A DNA stretch of 64,000 bases from Paguma larvata (GCA_030068075.1 CM057839.1:50620960-50684959), one strand, 5' to 3'. Shown: positions 9,576-21,960, counted from the stretch's first letter. Made by a program: numbers and translations. The notes: generated from the sequence alone by a model not told the origin.

Positions 9576-10465
9576 TTGAAGAGACAGAGCAAGCACCAGA
9601 ACCAGACATGGCAGGAGTGTTGGAATTATCAGACTCGGGACTGAAACAACTATGAATAATATGCTAAATGCTTTAGGCTAAAGTAGAAAGCATGCAAAAA
9701 TTGGGCAATGTAAGCAGAGAAATGGAAATCTTAAGGAAAAAAAACAAAAATAAATGATGTAAGTTCCAGTTCAAGATGGTGATGTAGAGGTGCCTGAGTG
9801 GTTTAGTAAGTTAAGCATCGGACTCTTGATTTTGGCCTAGGTCATGATCTCTTAGTCATGAGATCAAGCCCCGGATTGGGCTCTGCTTTGAATGTGGGGC
9901 CTGCTTAAGATTCTTTCTCTCTTCTTCTGCCCCTTCTCCACTTGCACTTTCTCTCTCTCTAAAAGAAAAAAAAAGATGGTGATATAGGAAGATTCTGAAC
10001 TCACCTTCTTCCATGGACAGAGTGAATTCAGAGCTATTTACAGAAAAATTTCCCCTGGAAAACAAACCTAAAACTTATGGACTGACCCTTTGCATTAGGC
10101 AAATGAGGGAGAATCCACATGGAACCAGGTAAGAAAGGCTGAGAACAATCTTGCCATATACTCCACCCCCAGTGGAAGAACATACAACTGGGAGGGAACT
10201 CACAACCCAGAGCTGCTTCATAATGGGTGAAGTGTTCATATTCCACAGTGGGCACGCCACCTTTTAAGACAATCAGTTAAGAGCCGAGCCCCCAAAACAT
10301 CTTGCTTTGAAGATCATCAAGGCTCCCATCCACGAGACCCAGAGGGCTGCAGGAACTGAGGAATGACTCTTAAAAGTCTCACATGCAGACTCACCCTTCC
10401 CAGGGCCCAGCGCAGAAACAGCCCTTTGGAAAGCACAGGGACTTTACATGAAAGAGACTCATTTG
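9575..10465 (+). mobile_element. L1-derived sequence (ORF1-like scrap, then 5' leader), split by a SINE
   Basis: The first 200 bp resemble L1 ORF1-type sequence. From about 9771 a new L1 5' start follows (CAAGATGGTGATGTAG), interrupted by the SINE at 9788-9972 and continuing with leader-like sequence to about 10465. Confidence 0.5.
9788..9972 (+). mobile_element. CAN-SINE (SINEC_Fc type)
   Basis: tRNA-like head, CTTGATTTTGGCCTAGGTCA region, TC-rich tract and A-rich tail. It is bounded by a target-site duplication AAGATGGTGAT(G/A)TAG at 9773-9787 and 9973-9987. Confidence 0.9.
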
Positions 10466-10466
10466 C

Positions 10467-10940
10467 ACATTTTTTAAAATATAATTTATTGTCAAATTGG
10501 TTTCTATACAACACCTCGTGCTCGTCCCAACAAGTGACCTCCTCAATGCCTGTCACCCACTCTCCCCTCTCCCATAAGCCCCATCAACCCTCAGTTTGTT
10601 CTTAGTATTTAAGAGACTCTTATGTTTTATCTCCCTCCCTCTCTGTGGCTTTTTTTCCTTTCCCCTCTTCCCCTCCCCCATGGTTTTCTGCTAAGTCTCT
10701 CAAAATCCACCTATGCGTGAAAACATCTGCCTGACTTATTTCACTTAACATCATACCCTCCAGTTCCATCCATGTTGCTACAAATGGCCAGATTTCATTC
10801 TTTCTTATTGCTGTGTAGTATTCCATTGTGTATATGTACCACATCTTCTTTATCCATTTGTCAGTTGATGGACACTTAGTCTCTTTCCATGATTTGGCTA
10901 TTGTCGAAAGTGCTGCTGTAAACATTGGGGTAACACGTCC
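10467..10940 (-). mobile_element. Young 5'-truncated felid L1 3' end, antisense
   Basis: It starts with the L1 3' terminus (TTTTAAAATATAATTTATTGTC, then AAATTGGTTTCTATACAAC) and runs into the C-terminal part of ORF2. The minus-strand translation includes KCPSTDKWIKKMWYIYTMEY and WPFVATWMELEGMMLSEISQ. Confidence 0.85.
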
Positions 10941-10984
10941 CCCTACTAGCCTCTGTCCCTGGAGAATATTCCATCAGGCCCATG

Positions 10985-11400
10985 CCCCTTTGACCAATGC
11001 TTTAAATGTGTCACATGTGTAGGGAACACCCTTACATTGCCTGGCTCTAGGGGTCAACAGGGTTTAAGGTCACAGGACTGTAATCAACTGAGAAAGAGTT
11101 CTTAAAACAGATACCACCCTGGGCATAGCAAGAGGCCATAGACTCAGGAGCTCATTCTTTCTGTGAAAGAGGCCTTATCATCATAGCTGCAGCCTGAGGG
11201 CTAGGCTTCTAAATAAATGTACGTAATAGGAGCTGACTGTAAACCTTTCCTGAGACCACAGAGGGAAGGCACTCTCTTTGTCCTCTCCCTCTGTCAATAC
11301 TCCGGAGTGCCAGCATCTCAGAGAGTAGCTCTTCATATGTTTCTGGTGCCCAGTTTTTACTTTGGAGGCCAGGAGGGCTTACAGTCCTGGATTCCATAGG
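10985..11400 (+). mobile_element. Possible solo LTR
   Basis: About 400 bp, non-coding, with an AATAAA at 11212-11217 followed by a pyrimidine-rich segment, in the layout of an LTR U3-R-U5. No clear TG/CA ends were fixed. It could equally be unique DNA. Confidence 0.3.
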
Positions 11401-11599
11401 ATTGTAAAAATTGGAGATAGTTTTTAGCTGTCTACTACCCCTAGGGCACTGCACAGATGACAGTCTGAAACACTGAAAGAAAAATTTGAATAGAAGTAAA
11501 ATTGGTATGCCAAGAGAGAAGAGAAAATATAATTATATAAAATGCACCTCCACACCTATTAGAAATTGATCGGTCCAGCAAGCAGAAAATCAGTGAGAC

Positions 11600-12050
11600 T
11601 ATATATAGTAGTACTTTTTTATCCATGGTTTTGTTATCCATGGTTTCATTTTTCTGTGGTAAACTGTGGTCTAGAAGCAGATGATTCTCCTTTTGACAAT
11701 AGGTCAATAGCAGCCTAATGCAATGTCACAGTGCCTGTGTTATTCATCTCACTTCATTCATCACATATGCATTTTATCGTCTCAAATCATGAGAGGAAAG
11801 AGGAGTACAGGTCAGTAAGATATATTGAGAGAAAGATCACATTCATATATCTATCATTACAATATCTAGTTTATTATTAATTATTGCTGTTAATCTCTTA
11901 CTGTGCCTAATTTATAAGTTAAACTTTATCACAGGTGTGTATGTATAGGAAAAAAACATAGTATTTAGAGGGTTCAGTAGTATCTGCTTATTCAGGCGTC
12001 CACGAGGGATCTTGGGAATTTATCCAGCGTGGATAAAGGAAGACTACTTT
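11600..12050 (+). mobile_element. Tigger-like (Tc1/mariner) DNA transposon remnant
   Basis: The left end reads TTTTTTATCCATGGTTTTG and TTTTTCTGTGGTAAACTGTGG. The right end reads TTCAGTAGTATCTGC, then GGCGTCCACGAGGGATCTTG. This pair is typical of the ends of an old Tigger-family element with most of the transposase region lost. Confidence 0.55.
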
Positions 12051-13074
12051 AGTTGAACAGAAAGGCACCACCAATCGTCTGAATCTAAACTGACATTTGA
12101 AGAATGCTTCATTTGTAACAGCAGAATATACATTCCTCTCAAATTCACATGGAACATTCACCAAGATAGACCACATTCCGGGCCATAAAACTCACCTTAA
12201 CACATTTCACAGATCAGAAATCATGTAAAGTATACTCTCAGAACAATGTGGAATTAAACTAGAAATCATTAACAGAAAAATAACTGGAGAACCCCAACAT
12301 GTGTAAGGGCTAAACGACACACTTCTTTCCTCCCACCTCTCAGCTTTACTGGAGTATGATTGACAAATAAAAATTATATATATTAAGGTTGCACAACATA
12401 TTTTTTAAGGTGTATAATTTGAAGATTTAAGATGTTTTGTGTAAGGATTAGCACAACTAAGTTAATACATCCATCCCTTCACATAGTTACCTTTAAACAT
12501 TTTTTTTTGTGGTGAGGACATTTAAGATCTACTCTTAACAGATTTCAAGTATACAATACAGTATGATTGACTATAGTCACCATGCTGTATGTTAGATCCC
12601 CGGAACTTATTCACCTTACAACTGGAATTTCATACCCTTTGACCAACCTGTCCCTGTTTCCTCACCGCCCACCCCCGTCACTGGCAACCACTATATATTC
12701 TCTGGATTTATGAGTTTGAGATTTTTACATTCCATATATAAGTGATAATAAAGTATTTGACTTTCTGTGCCTAGCTTATTTCATTCACTTAGCATAATAT
12801 CCTCCAGGTTCATCATGTTGCAAATGGCAGGATTTCCTTCTTTTAATGACTGAAAAATATTCCATTATATATGTATGCTACACTTTCTTTATTCATCCAT
12901 CAATGGATACTCAGGCTATAGCCATATCTTGGCTCTTGTGAATAATGCTGTAATGAACATGGGAGTGTGGCTATATTTTCAAAATATTTATTTCATTTTC
13001 TGTGGATATACACCCAGAAGTGGGATTGCTGAATCATACCGTAGTTTCGTTTTTATTTTTTATTTTTTTCTTAA

Positions 13075-13276
13075 AAAAATTTTTTTAACGTTTATTTATT
13101 TTTGAAACATAGAGAGGGGAAGGGCAGAGAGAGAGGCAGACACAGAATCCGAAGCAGGATCCAGGCTCTGAGCTGTCAGCACAGAACCCGACGCGGGGCT
13201 CGAACTCACAGACCATAAGATCATGACCTGAGCCGAAGTCGGCTGCTTAACCAACTGAGCCACCCAGGCGCCCCCC
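13075..13276 (-). mobile_element. CAN-SINE
   Basis: Antisense copy from the poly(T)-side AACGTTTATTTATTTTTGA to the tRNA-like head ACTGAGCCACCCAGGCGCCC. Confidence 0.93.
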
Positions 13277-14403
13277 TTCCCCGTTTTTAATTTTTTGAGG
13301 AATCTTCATATAGTGTTATATATGGCTACAACAATTTAAATTCCTACCCACAGTGCTGAATAAAGTTACTCTTTTCTCCAGAGACTTGTTATCACCAACA
13401 CTTGTTATCTCTTGTCTTTTTGATACTATCATCCTAACAGAAGTGAGATGATATCTCATTGTGGTTTTGATTTCTTTTTTCCTGATGATTAAGTTGATTA
13501 TGTGTCGACAAGAAGTAGTAAGTGTGGACACTCTTGTTTTGGTCCTAATCTTAAAAAAAAAATTATCCAACTTTGCACCATTAAGTATGTTAGCTGTGGA
13601 TTTCTCATATATGGCTTTTACTGTGTTGAGGAGCATTTCTTCTCTACCAAATTTGTTGAAACCTTTTATCATGAAAGGATCTTGAATTTTGTCAAATGTT
13701 TTTTTAGCATTGATTGAGATGATCATGGGATTTTAATCTTTCATTTTGTTAATGTGATTGATGTATCACATTTGTTGATTTGCTTATGTTAAGCTAACCT
13801 TGCATCACAGGGATGAATCTCACCTGATTATGGTGTGTTTTTTCTAGTCTCTTATTTATTTCTGCTATAATCTTTCTTACTTCTTTTCTTCTCCAGTCTT
13901 TGGATTTAGTTTGCTCTCTTTTTTTTAATTTTTGAGAAGTAAAGTTAGGTTGTTTATTTGAGACTTTCTTTTTTCCTAATTTAGACATTTATTGCTCTAA
14001 ACTTTCCTGTTAGGATGGCTTTTGCTGCATCTCATAAGTTTTGGTATGTTGTTTCTATTCATTTGTCTCAAAATGTTTTAGGTTTCCCTTTGATTGCTTC
14101 TTTGACTCAGTAGTAGTTCAGAACTGTGTGGTTTAATTTCCACGTATTTGTGAATTTTCCAGTTAACCTCATGTTATCAATTTCTAGTTTCATACTATTG
14201 TGGTAAGAATAGATACTTGGTGGTATTTCAATGTTTTTGATTTTTAAGAGTTGCTTTGTGGCCTCACATATGATCTATCCTGGAGAATGTTCTATGTGCA
14301 CTTGAGAAGAATGTATATTTTGCTGGTATGGGAAAGTCTGTTTGTCTTTTAGGTCCATTTGGTATAGTATTGTTTACACTTGTTATTTTCCTTTTAAAAT
14401 TTT

Positions 14404-14617
14404 TAAAAAAATTCTTTAAACGTTTATTTACTTTTGAGATAGAGACAGAGTGCAAGTTGTGGAGGGGCAGAGAGAGAAGGAGACACAGAATCTGAAGTAG
14501 GCTCCAGGTTCTGAGAAGTCAGCACAGGGCCGAACGTGGGGCTCGAACTCACAGACTGCAAGATCATGACCTGAGTCAAAGTCGGACACTTAACTGACTG
14601 AGCCACCCAGGTGACTC
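14404..14617 (-). mobile_element. CAN-SINE
   Basis: Antisense copy. All standard blocks are present, ending ACTGAGCCACCCAGGTGACT. Confidence 0.93.
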
Positions 14618-15137
14618 TACACTTGCTATTTTCTTATTTATTTTCTGTCTAGGTGATCTATCCATTGTTTATAGTAGAGTATTAAAATCCTGTATAATTA
14701 TTTTGTTCATTTCTTTCAGTTTTGTTAGTATTTGTTTCATATAATTAGGTGCTCCAATGTTGGGTGTATAAATATTTACAATTTATATCCTCTTCATGAA
14801 TTGACTCTTTTATCATCATATAATGACTGTGTCTCTTGTTAGCCTCTTTTACATTAAGTCTATTTTGTCTGACGTCTGACATAAATGTAGCTACCCTTGC
14901 TCACTTTTGGCTGCAGTTTTCTTGGAATATCTTTCTCCATACCTTCAATTTTCACCTATCTGTGTCCTTAGAACTAAAGCGAGTCTCTTGTAGGTAGCAT
15001 ATTGTTGGAATTTGTTATTTACCCATTTAGTCTTTCTATATTATTTGCTTGGAGAATTTATGTTTAAGTACTTTTTGATACATAAGGACTTACTATTGTG
15101 TCTTATCATTTTCTGATTTTTGTAGTTCCTTTATTCT

Positions 15138-15332
15138 TTTTCTTATATTTATATTTGAGAGAGAGAGAGAGCGAGCAGGGGAGGGGCAGAGAGAGAGGGA
15201 TAGAGGATCCCAAGCGGGCTCTGCGCTGACAGCAGCAAGCCTGATGTGGTCCCCAAGCTCACAAACCAAACTGAGAGATCAGGACCCTAGCAGAAGTCAG
15301 AGGCCCAATCAACTGAGTCATGCAGGTGCCCT
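15138..15332 (-). mobile_element. CAN-SINE
   Basis: Antisense, more diverged copy (CTGAGTCATGCAGGTGCCC head). Confidence 0.88.
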
Positions 15333-15439
15333 TGGAGTTCCTTTATTCTTTACTTCCTCTGTTGTTGTTTTCCTTTGCGATGCAATGACCATTTTTGTGG
15401 TGGTATGGTTTGATTTTTTTTTTCAATCTTTTGTGTTTC

Positions 15440-15647
15440 TTTTTTAAAGAGTATTTATTTTGAGAGAGAGAGAGGGAGAGCATGTGAGCAGGAGAGGGGC
15501 AAAGAGAGAGGGGGAGAGAGAGAATCCGAAGCAGGCTCCACACTCAGTGCAGAGCCCTATGTGGGGCTTGATCCCATGAACCATGAGATCACGACCTGAG
15601 CCATCGAGAATCGGGTGCTTAACTGACTGAGTCACCTAGGCACCCCA
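15440..15647 (-). mobile_element. CAN-SINE
   Basis: Antisense copy with an extended GA-rich tract and a head at GACTGAGTCACCTAGGCACC. Confidence 0.92.
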
Positions 15648-15839
15648 ATCTTTGTGTTTCTACCACACATTTTTCCTCTGTGGTTACCTATCATCATATG
15701 TAAAGTATTTTATAATTATCCAGTTTAAGTTGATAAAAACTTCAACTGCATACAAAACTACTTTTATTTGTATCCCCCCCGCTGTTTTGGTTATTGATGT
15801 TACAATATACATTTTTTTTATAACAACACTTTTTATTTT

Positions 15840-16054
15840 ATTTTATTTTTTTTAACGTTTATTTATTTTTGAGAGACAGAGAGACAGAGCATGAGCAGGA
15901 GAAGGGCAGAGAGAGAGGCAACACAGAATCCGAAGCAGGATCCAGGCTCTGAGCCATCAGCACAGAACCCAATGCGGGCTCGAACTCACAGACCGTAAGA
16001 TCATGACCTGAGCCGAAGTCAGCCGCTTAACCAACTGAGCCACCTGGGTGCCCC
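15840..16054 (-). mobile_element. CAN-SINE
   Basis: Antisense copy, well preserved, immediately left of another copy. Confidence 0.93.
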
Positions 16055-16061
16055 CAACACT

Positions 16062-16264
16062 TTTTATTTTTATTTATTTTGAGAGAGAGAAAGAGAGAGC
16101 ACACAAACAGGATAAGAGTAGAGAGAGGGAGACAAATAATCCCAAGCAGGCAGAATCTGTGCACCACCAGCACAGAGCCTGGTGGGGGACTCGACTCACA
16201 GACTGTGAGACCATGACCTGAGCCAAAGTTGGATGCTTAACTGACTGAGCCATCCAGGTACTTC
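16062..16264 (-). mobile_element. CAN-SINE
   Basis: Antisense copy about 8 bp from its neighbour. More diverged. Confidence 0.88.
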
Positions 16265-16344
16265 TACAATATACATTTTAAAAATATTGTGTATCCACTA
16301 TCAAATTATTATTTTAATAGTTATTTTTAATGCACTAATTTTTT

Positions 16345-16466
16345 TAAAGTAGAGTTTATGCCCAACGTGGAGCCCAACACAGGGCTTGAATTCGTGACCC
16401 TGATATCGAGGCCTGAGCTGAGATCAAGAGTAAGTTGCCTGATCAACTGAGCCAACCGGGTGCCCC
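16345..16466 (-). mobile_element. Older, shorter CAN-SINE subtype
   Basis: It lacks the GA-rich tract. It has TTTATGCCCAACGTGGAGCC, a GGGCTTGAATTCGTGACCCT block and a GAGCCAACCGGGTGCCCC head, as in the older carnivore subfamily. Confidence 0.75.
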
Positions 16467-16658
16467 ATTAATATATTAATTTTTGAAACTTTTAAACTAG
16501 AGTTGAAAGTAATATATGCACCACTGTCACGACATTAGAAAATTCTGACTTTGACTATATATTTATCTTTATCGTTGAGTTTTTATTTATTTATATGTTT
16601 TTCATTGTTAATTAGAGTCCTTTCATTTCACTATGAAGAACTTCCTTTACCATTTCTT

Positions 16659-16880
16659 TTTTTTTTTTTTTTTTTAAAGTTTATTTATTTTTGAGAGACA
16701 TAGAGGCACAGCGTGAACAGGGGAAGGGGCAGAGAGAGAGGGAGACACAGAATCGGAAGCAGGCTCCAGGCTCTGAGCTGTCAGCACAGAGCCCGATGCG
16801 GGGCTCGAACTCACAGACCGCGAGATCATGACCTGAGCCGAAGTCGGCCGCCCAACCGACTGAGCCACCCAGGCGCCCCT
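16659..16880 (-). mobile_element. CAN-SINE, young copy
   Basis: Very well preserved antisense copy with a long poly(T). A 15-bp target-site duplication CCTTTACCATTTCTT is at 16644-16658 and 16881-16895. Confidence 0.96.
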
Positions 16881-18625
16881 CCTTTACCATTTCTTGTAAG
16901 GCAGTTCAGGTTGTGATAATGTCCCTCAGCTTTTGCTTGTTTGGGAGTTCTCTGTCTCTCAGGAGAGTTTTTTCAAGGTATAATATTCTTGTTTAGCCAT
17001 TTTTTTCCTTTAATACTTTGAATATATCATCAGACACCCTCATGGCCTTCAAGCTTTCTACTGAATGCTAATATTTATGGGGCTTCTTGTATGTGATGAA
17101 TCAGTTGCTGCTTTCAAAATTCTCTTTATCTTTGACTTTTTCTTTTTGTTCTCCGATTGGAAAATTTCAAAGGACGTAACTTCAAGTTCACAGCTTCTTT
17201 CGTCTGACTGCTGGCATGCTGTTGAAGCTCTTTATTGAATATTTCAGTTCAGGCATTGTATTCTTGAGATCGAAGGTTTGTTTTCTTTTTAATGGTTTTT
17301 ACTTCTTTGCTGAAATCTCATTTTGTTCATATATTGTTTTCCTAATTTCATTTAGTTGTCTATATGTTTTCATCTAGCTCACTGAACTTTTTAAGATGAT
17401 TATTTTGGATTCTTTGTCACTCATTTCATAGATCTCATTTTTTAAAGGGTTATTGGAGCTTTATTAGTTTCTTTTGATGGTGTCATGTTTATCTGATTAC
17501 TCATGATTTGCATATTTGAGGAGGAGGTCTTCTCCTTCATTGTTTACTGGTTTACTTTAACAGGGAAAGATCTTTCCCAATCAGCCCAGCCTGGGGTTCT
17601 GGGCATCTCAGCTGGAAGGCAGAGACTGCTCTGGGTCTCCAGTTGTGCAGGTCCATTGCTTGTGCTCTGATGTTGAGAGAGGCTATGTTCCACAGTCAGG
17701 CAAAGTAACTGTCTAGGATCCCTGGTGAGAGGAGTCTGTAGGTTATGCCTCTCAACTGTTGGTCAAGGTCACTGGTTGATCACTCTGTTCAGGTGGATTT
17801 CCATGCTGTGCTCAGGAAACAGGCAGGGAAATAGGCTGAGGTTTGCATGCAGGTAGGGCTAAAGGCTGAGCTCTACAGGTGGACATGGTTGCTGTCCAGG
17901 CTCCTTGCACAGTCAGGGTCTCTGGGTTGGGTGGGGCCAGAGGCCATGCTCTGCAATTGGGTGAGGCTGCTGGCTTGGCTTTCTGTTTAGTTGAGGTGTT
18001 AGAATGGTCTCCATAGTTGGGCCGAACTGCTGACTGGGGATCAATACTAGGCAGAACTGCCACTTGTATTCTTTGGATGTGATCCAAAAGAACTGGATGA
18101 GATCCGTGGGTGAGTGAAGCCACTAGCTGGGCTCTCTGATTGAGTGCCACCACTGGTAGGAATGCAGTGCCACAGCATGATCATTGCACTGGTTGCTGTG
18201 AGTTCTTCCCATCTTCTTAGTTTCTAGCTGATCTCATTTTGTATAGCCCTCTTATTCTCCCAGTGTTCCACGTGAGGTGAGGCAGAGCCAAGCCTCTGGG
18301 AAGCATGCTGGAAGGCTGGATAAATTGGATGTCAACCTTGGGCTCCCTTTTCTCCACTGGAGAAACCATGGGCCCAGGGGAATTCTGTCTGTGTGGCATC
18401 ATGCCAGCCTGTGGGAGAGGCAAGTTGGTCAAAGTGAAACCACTCCTTTTAGCCTTCTAATGTGGCTTTTCTCAGTTTTTGTTATCCAAGCGTGTTTCAT
18501 CCTCACCACTGGGTCCTAAGATTTTCACATTGATGTTACTTTCTGTGAATAGTTGCTTGTTGGTCTTTCTGTAGGGGGTACTAAATCCTAAGACTTCCTA
18601 TCCTGCCATCTTGTTTTCAAACTAG

Positions 18626-19620
18626 AAGTACTGGCATTGATTCAATTAAGATTGAATTACCTTTCAACTGAGAAAAAAATAAATGAATGCTCTCTTTACA
18701 GAAGAATAGAAAGAAAGGTGGAATTAGAAAGTCACCATTTGCAGTATCAATATAAGAGCTGAGTCAGGCAATGATTGTTAGCAGATGCTAAAATCATGAG
18801 ATAAAAGTTTTGGGGCAATTATTTATTGTTGGAAAACAAGCTACCCTCAAATTCAGCATCTTTAAAATAAGTAACATTATTGTCCTGCAGTTCCTGCAGA
18901 CCTGAAATCCATTTATTTAGCTGAGATTTAGCTGGGTTTTTCTGGTTCGACTTTTCTCATGAGATTGGGGGGAAACTATTGGCCAGGACTGCAGTCATCT
19001 CGAGCCTCTACTTGTGATGTAGGATCTGCTTCAATATCAGTCTCTAGTTCCTCAAGAATTGTTGGAATGAAAAAAAAAAGAAGAGAAAAAAACAAAAAAA
19101 GCATTGTCGGAATGAGGGCCTTAGGTTCTCCCCATGCCAGACTACCCCAGCATGAGTGATGAGGCAGAGAGATAAGGAGAGGGGTGGAAGCTACTTCAGT
19201 GTTTTTTTTTTTTTCCATAACCTAATCTTGGAGGAGACATCCCACCACTACTTTCATATCTTATTGTTAGCAGAGAGGCTATAAATTCGGACCACATTCA
19301 AGGGGAGGAGATTACATAAGTACATAGCATGAGCAGAGATCATTGGGGATAATCTCAGAAGCTGCCTATCACATCAAGGGACCAAATGTTTATATGATTC
19401 CACAGATTACATACTAATTAGTAATTGGAAAACGAACCATTACAATAAAGAGAGATGACAGTTATTTTAATGAGACTTCCTGGATTATATTCTTATAGAT
19501 GTGATATCATATGAACTTCACAACATTATCTATGAAATCTTGTCAAATGCTTTTAACCTGAATTTAACTAATCATTAGGCTTAATTTAATTTATAATATA
19601 TCAAGGGGATAGATGAAAGT
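18626..19620. other. Mostly unique DNA, possible ancient repeat at 18800-19380
   Basis: No gene supported. The stretch with TTTAGCTGGGTTTTTCTGG and AGGACTGCAGTCATCTCGAG resembles an ancient mammalian interspersed repeat whose family I cannot name with confidence. Confidence 0.35.
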
Positions 19621-19624
19621 TACT

Positions 19625-20080
19625 GGGTTATTCAGGGTATGCCAGAGAAATAAAACCAATATGACATATATATGAATAGATTTATTAATAAGGAATTGGT
19701 TCATACAAATACAGTCTCAGAAGCCACTCTCTACAAGCTAGAAACCCAGGTAAACTGGTGATGTAGTTCCCATCAGAGTTGGAAGGTATGAGATCAATCA
19801 GAAGCACCATTGGTGCAAGTCCCAGTAAAAGGACAGAAGACCAATGTCCCTTTTCAGTCAGGACAGAGTGAATTCTCCCTCCCTCTGCCTTTTTATTCTA
19901 TTCAGGCCCTCGCTGGATTGGATAATTCCCATCCACATTACCCAGTCTACCAAGTCAAATGCTAATCTCCTCTGGAAACCCTCTCACACACACACCCAGA
20001 AATAATGTTTGCCAAATCCAGGCACCTTGTGATCCACTCAAGTTGACATATGGAATTAAACATCACAATTACTAACACCT
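19625..20080 (+). mobile_element. Ancient LTR-like repeat (MLT2-like, ERVL type)
   Basis: Ordered blocks GTATGCCAGAGAAATAAAAC, AGATTTATTAATAAGGAATT, CAGGCCCTCGCTGGATTGGA, CCACATTACCCAGTCTACC and CAAGTTGACATATGGAATTA match a widespread ancient mammalian repeat that I associate with MLT2-type LTRs. The subfamily name is uncertain. Confidence 0.5.
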
Positions 20081-20314
20081 AAGAAAGCAGCCAGACAAAT
20101 CCATTTTGCTGGATTGTTGAAAAAGTTAACATTAAATGAAACAAAAGTTAGAGGAATTAATCTAGAAAATAAAAGTATGCAACCAAGTGCAATGCATGAA
20201 TCCTAATTAGATTCTGGAAACAAAATCCAGAATGTTTGGAAAAAACAAACATATAACCCTGGAACAATGCAGGCGTTAGGGGTGCTGACGGCCCACACAG
20301 TTGAAAATCCACAT

Positions 20315-20518
20315 AGGGGCACCTGGGCGGCTGAGTTGGTTAGGCATCCTACTTCTGCTCAGGTCATGATCTCACATTCTTGGGTTCAAGCCCCGCATCA
20401 GACTCAGTGCTGACAGCTCGGAGCCTGGAGCCTCCTTTGGATTCTGTGTCTTTCTCTTTCTGTCCCAGCCCTGCTCCCACTCTCTCTCTCTCAAAAATAA
20501 ATGAACAAACAATAAAAA
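20315..20518 (+). mobile_element. CAN-SINE inside Tigger2
   Basis: Sense copy starting GGGGCACCTGGGCGGCTGAG and ending in an A-rich tail. It splits the left third of the Tigger2 element. Confidence 0.93.
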
Positions 20519-20742
20519 AAGAGAAAATCTACATATAACTTTTGACCCCCCCCAAAATATAACTACTAATAGCCTACATTGACCAGAAGCTTTATCAATA
20601 AAATGGACAGTCAACTAACACATATTTTGTATACCTATTAATACTGTATTATTACAATAAAGTAAGCTAGAGGAAAAAATGTTTTTAAGAAAACCATAAG
20701 GAAAATACATTACAGTACTGTACTGTAAAAAATTCAGGCATG

Positions 20743-20937
20743 GAGCACCTGGGTGGTTCAGTTGGTTGAACGTCCAACTTCGGCTCAAGTCATGATCTCG
20801 CGGTTCACGAGTTCAAGCCCCACATCGGGCTCTGTGCTGTCAGCATGTCAGCACAGAGCCCTCTTCAGATCCTTTGTCTCCCTCTCTCTGACCATGCCCT
20901 GTTTGCACTGTCCCAAAAATAAATAAATATTAAAAGA
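20743..20937 (+). mobile_element. CAN-SINE inside Tigger2
   Basis: Sense copy starting GGAGCACCTGGGTGGTTCAG, flanked by short direct repeats related to ATTCAGGCAT / ATCCAGGCAT. Confidence 0.93.
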
Positions 20938-21167
20938 AAAATCCAGGCATAAGTGGATCTGTGCCATTCAAACCTATGTTATCCAAAGGTCAACTGTGTA
21001 AGTTTATATATGTGTGTGTATATGTATATGTATATGAAGAGGGAGGGAGGGAGAGAGGGAGGAAGTACAGGGAAAAGAAGAAAATCAAATGTAAAAAAAT
21101 TAATAGTCCTTAAAATATGTGTGGGATGTATAATGTTCACTGAAATATTTAAATTTTTTTGTATGCT

Positions 21168-21378
21168 TGGGGCATCTGGGTGCTTCAGTTAAGCCTCTGA
21201 CTCTCGATCTCAGCTCAGGTCATAATCTCGTGGTCTGTGAAATTGAGCCCTGTGTTAGGCTCTGTGCTGAGGCAGGGAGCCTCTTTGGGATTCTCCCTTT
21301 CCCCCTGTCTCTGCCCCTCCCCTGTTCAAGTGTGTTCTCTCTCTCTCTCAAAATGAAATAAATAAACTAAAAATTTTT
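21168..21378 (+). mobile_element. CAN-SINE
   Basis: Sense copy from GGGGCATCTGGGTGCTTCAG to AATAAATAAACTAAAAATTT. Confidence 0.92.
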
Positions 21379-21379
21379 T

Positions 21380-21960
21380 TCTGTATGCTTAAAATTTTTC
21401 AAAATAAAAATTTGGTGAAAATCTAGGCTTAAAATTGTTTCAGCTAGTCTTTTCTGGCATATATTTCCTCTCTGGGAAATGCCTAAAATAATAGTTTCTC
21501 TTACTCAAAATCATTCCTCGGAACAATTACTACATATATTATGCCATGTTTTTGTGCAGTTATTTTTCTAAGAACTGAATTGGCAGCTCCTGGAAAAAAG
21601 ACTGTGTTTTATTTATCACTGCCATTTCTATAAACCTACACAGTAGACTACTCTTATTAGACCATCTGTTGATGTTCATTTTAGTTAAGCCAAAGAAAAA
21701 CAAGAATTAGAAGCTAAGCACGGAAGTAGTGGTAAGCCAACACTCTAAATATGGTTTATACATTAGAGAATTCATTAAACTCTCAAAGAACTTTATGATC
21801 TGTATCCTAGAACTGCTCATTATTATTGAGTGACTCAGATTTTTCATAATTTGTAAATACTCTTTTAAAATAAAAGTAGCACCTTTCTTCCAACTTGATC
21901 CATAGATTCAAGCAATTCCATCCAATGTACCAGCAAGTTATATTGTGAATAATGGAAAAT
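21380..21960. other. Apparently unique DNA
   Basis: AT-rich. No gene or nameable repeat was seen. Confidence 0.4.

Larger units (their letters stand above)
12330..18625 (-). mobile_element. Near full-length old antisense L1 with nested SINEs
   Basis: The 3' end begins near 12340 (AGCTTTACTGGAGTATGATTGAC). ORF2 C-terminal sequence follows (12800-13060 and 13300-13500), and then reverse-transcriptase sequence. The minus strand at about 13650-13726 encodes MIISINAKKTFDKIQ. Endonuclease and ORF1-type sequence extend to 17550. A GC-richer 5' leader of repeated GGTTGGGC/GGCTG.GCT-like units occupies 17560-18600, ending at CTATCCTGCCATCTTGTTTT. Around 13500 reverse-transcriptase sequence directly abuts ORF2 C-terminal sequence, so an internal part of ORF2 is deleted. 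All frames are broken. Confidence 0.8.
20258..21000 (+). mobile_element. Tigger2-like DNA transposon interrupted by two SINEs
   Basis: Three pieces (20258-20312, 20519-20742, 20938-21000) join into one element. The left end has CCCTGGAACAATGCAGGCGT. The middle has CAACTAACACATATTTTGTA and ACAATAAAGTAAGCTAGAGG. The right end has ATCCAAAGGTCAACTGTG. It is a non-coding internal-deletion derivative. A second Tigger2-like copy in the window (36665-37005) shares the middle blocks. Confidence 0.75.

Noticed and set aside
16674..16916. Frames reading MAQSVGRPTSAQVMISRSVSS-like sequence, also at 14424, 47010, 53916, 56955 and 59561
   Set aside because: The same peptide recurs wherever a CAN-SINE is translated. 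It is a repeat artefact.
17812..18153. 113-codon minus-strand frame
   Set aside because: It lies in the repetitive 5' leader of an old L1, has internal repeats and no domain, and neighbouring frames are equally open.
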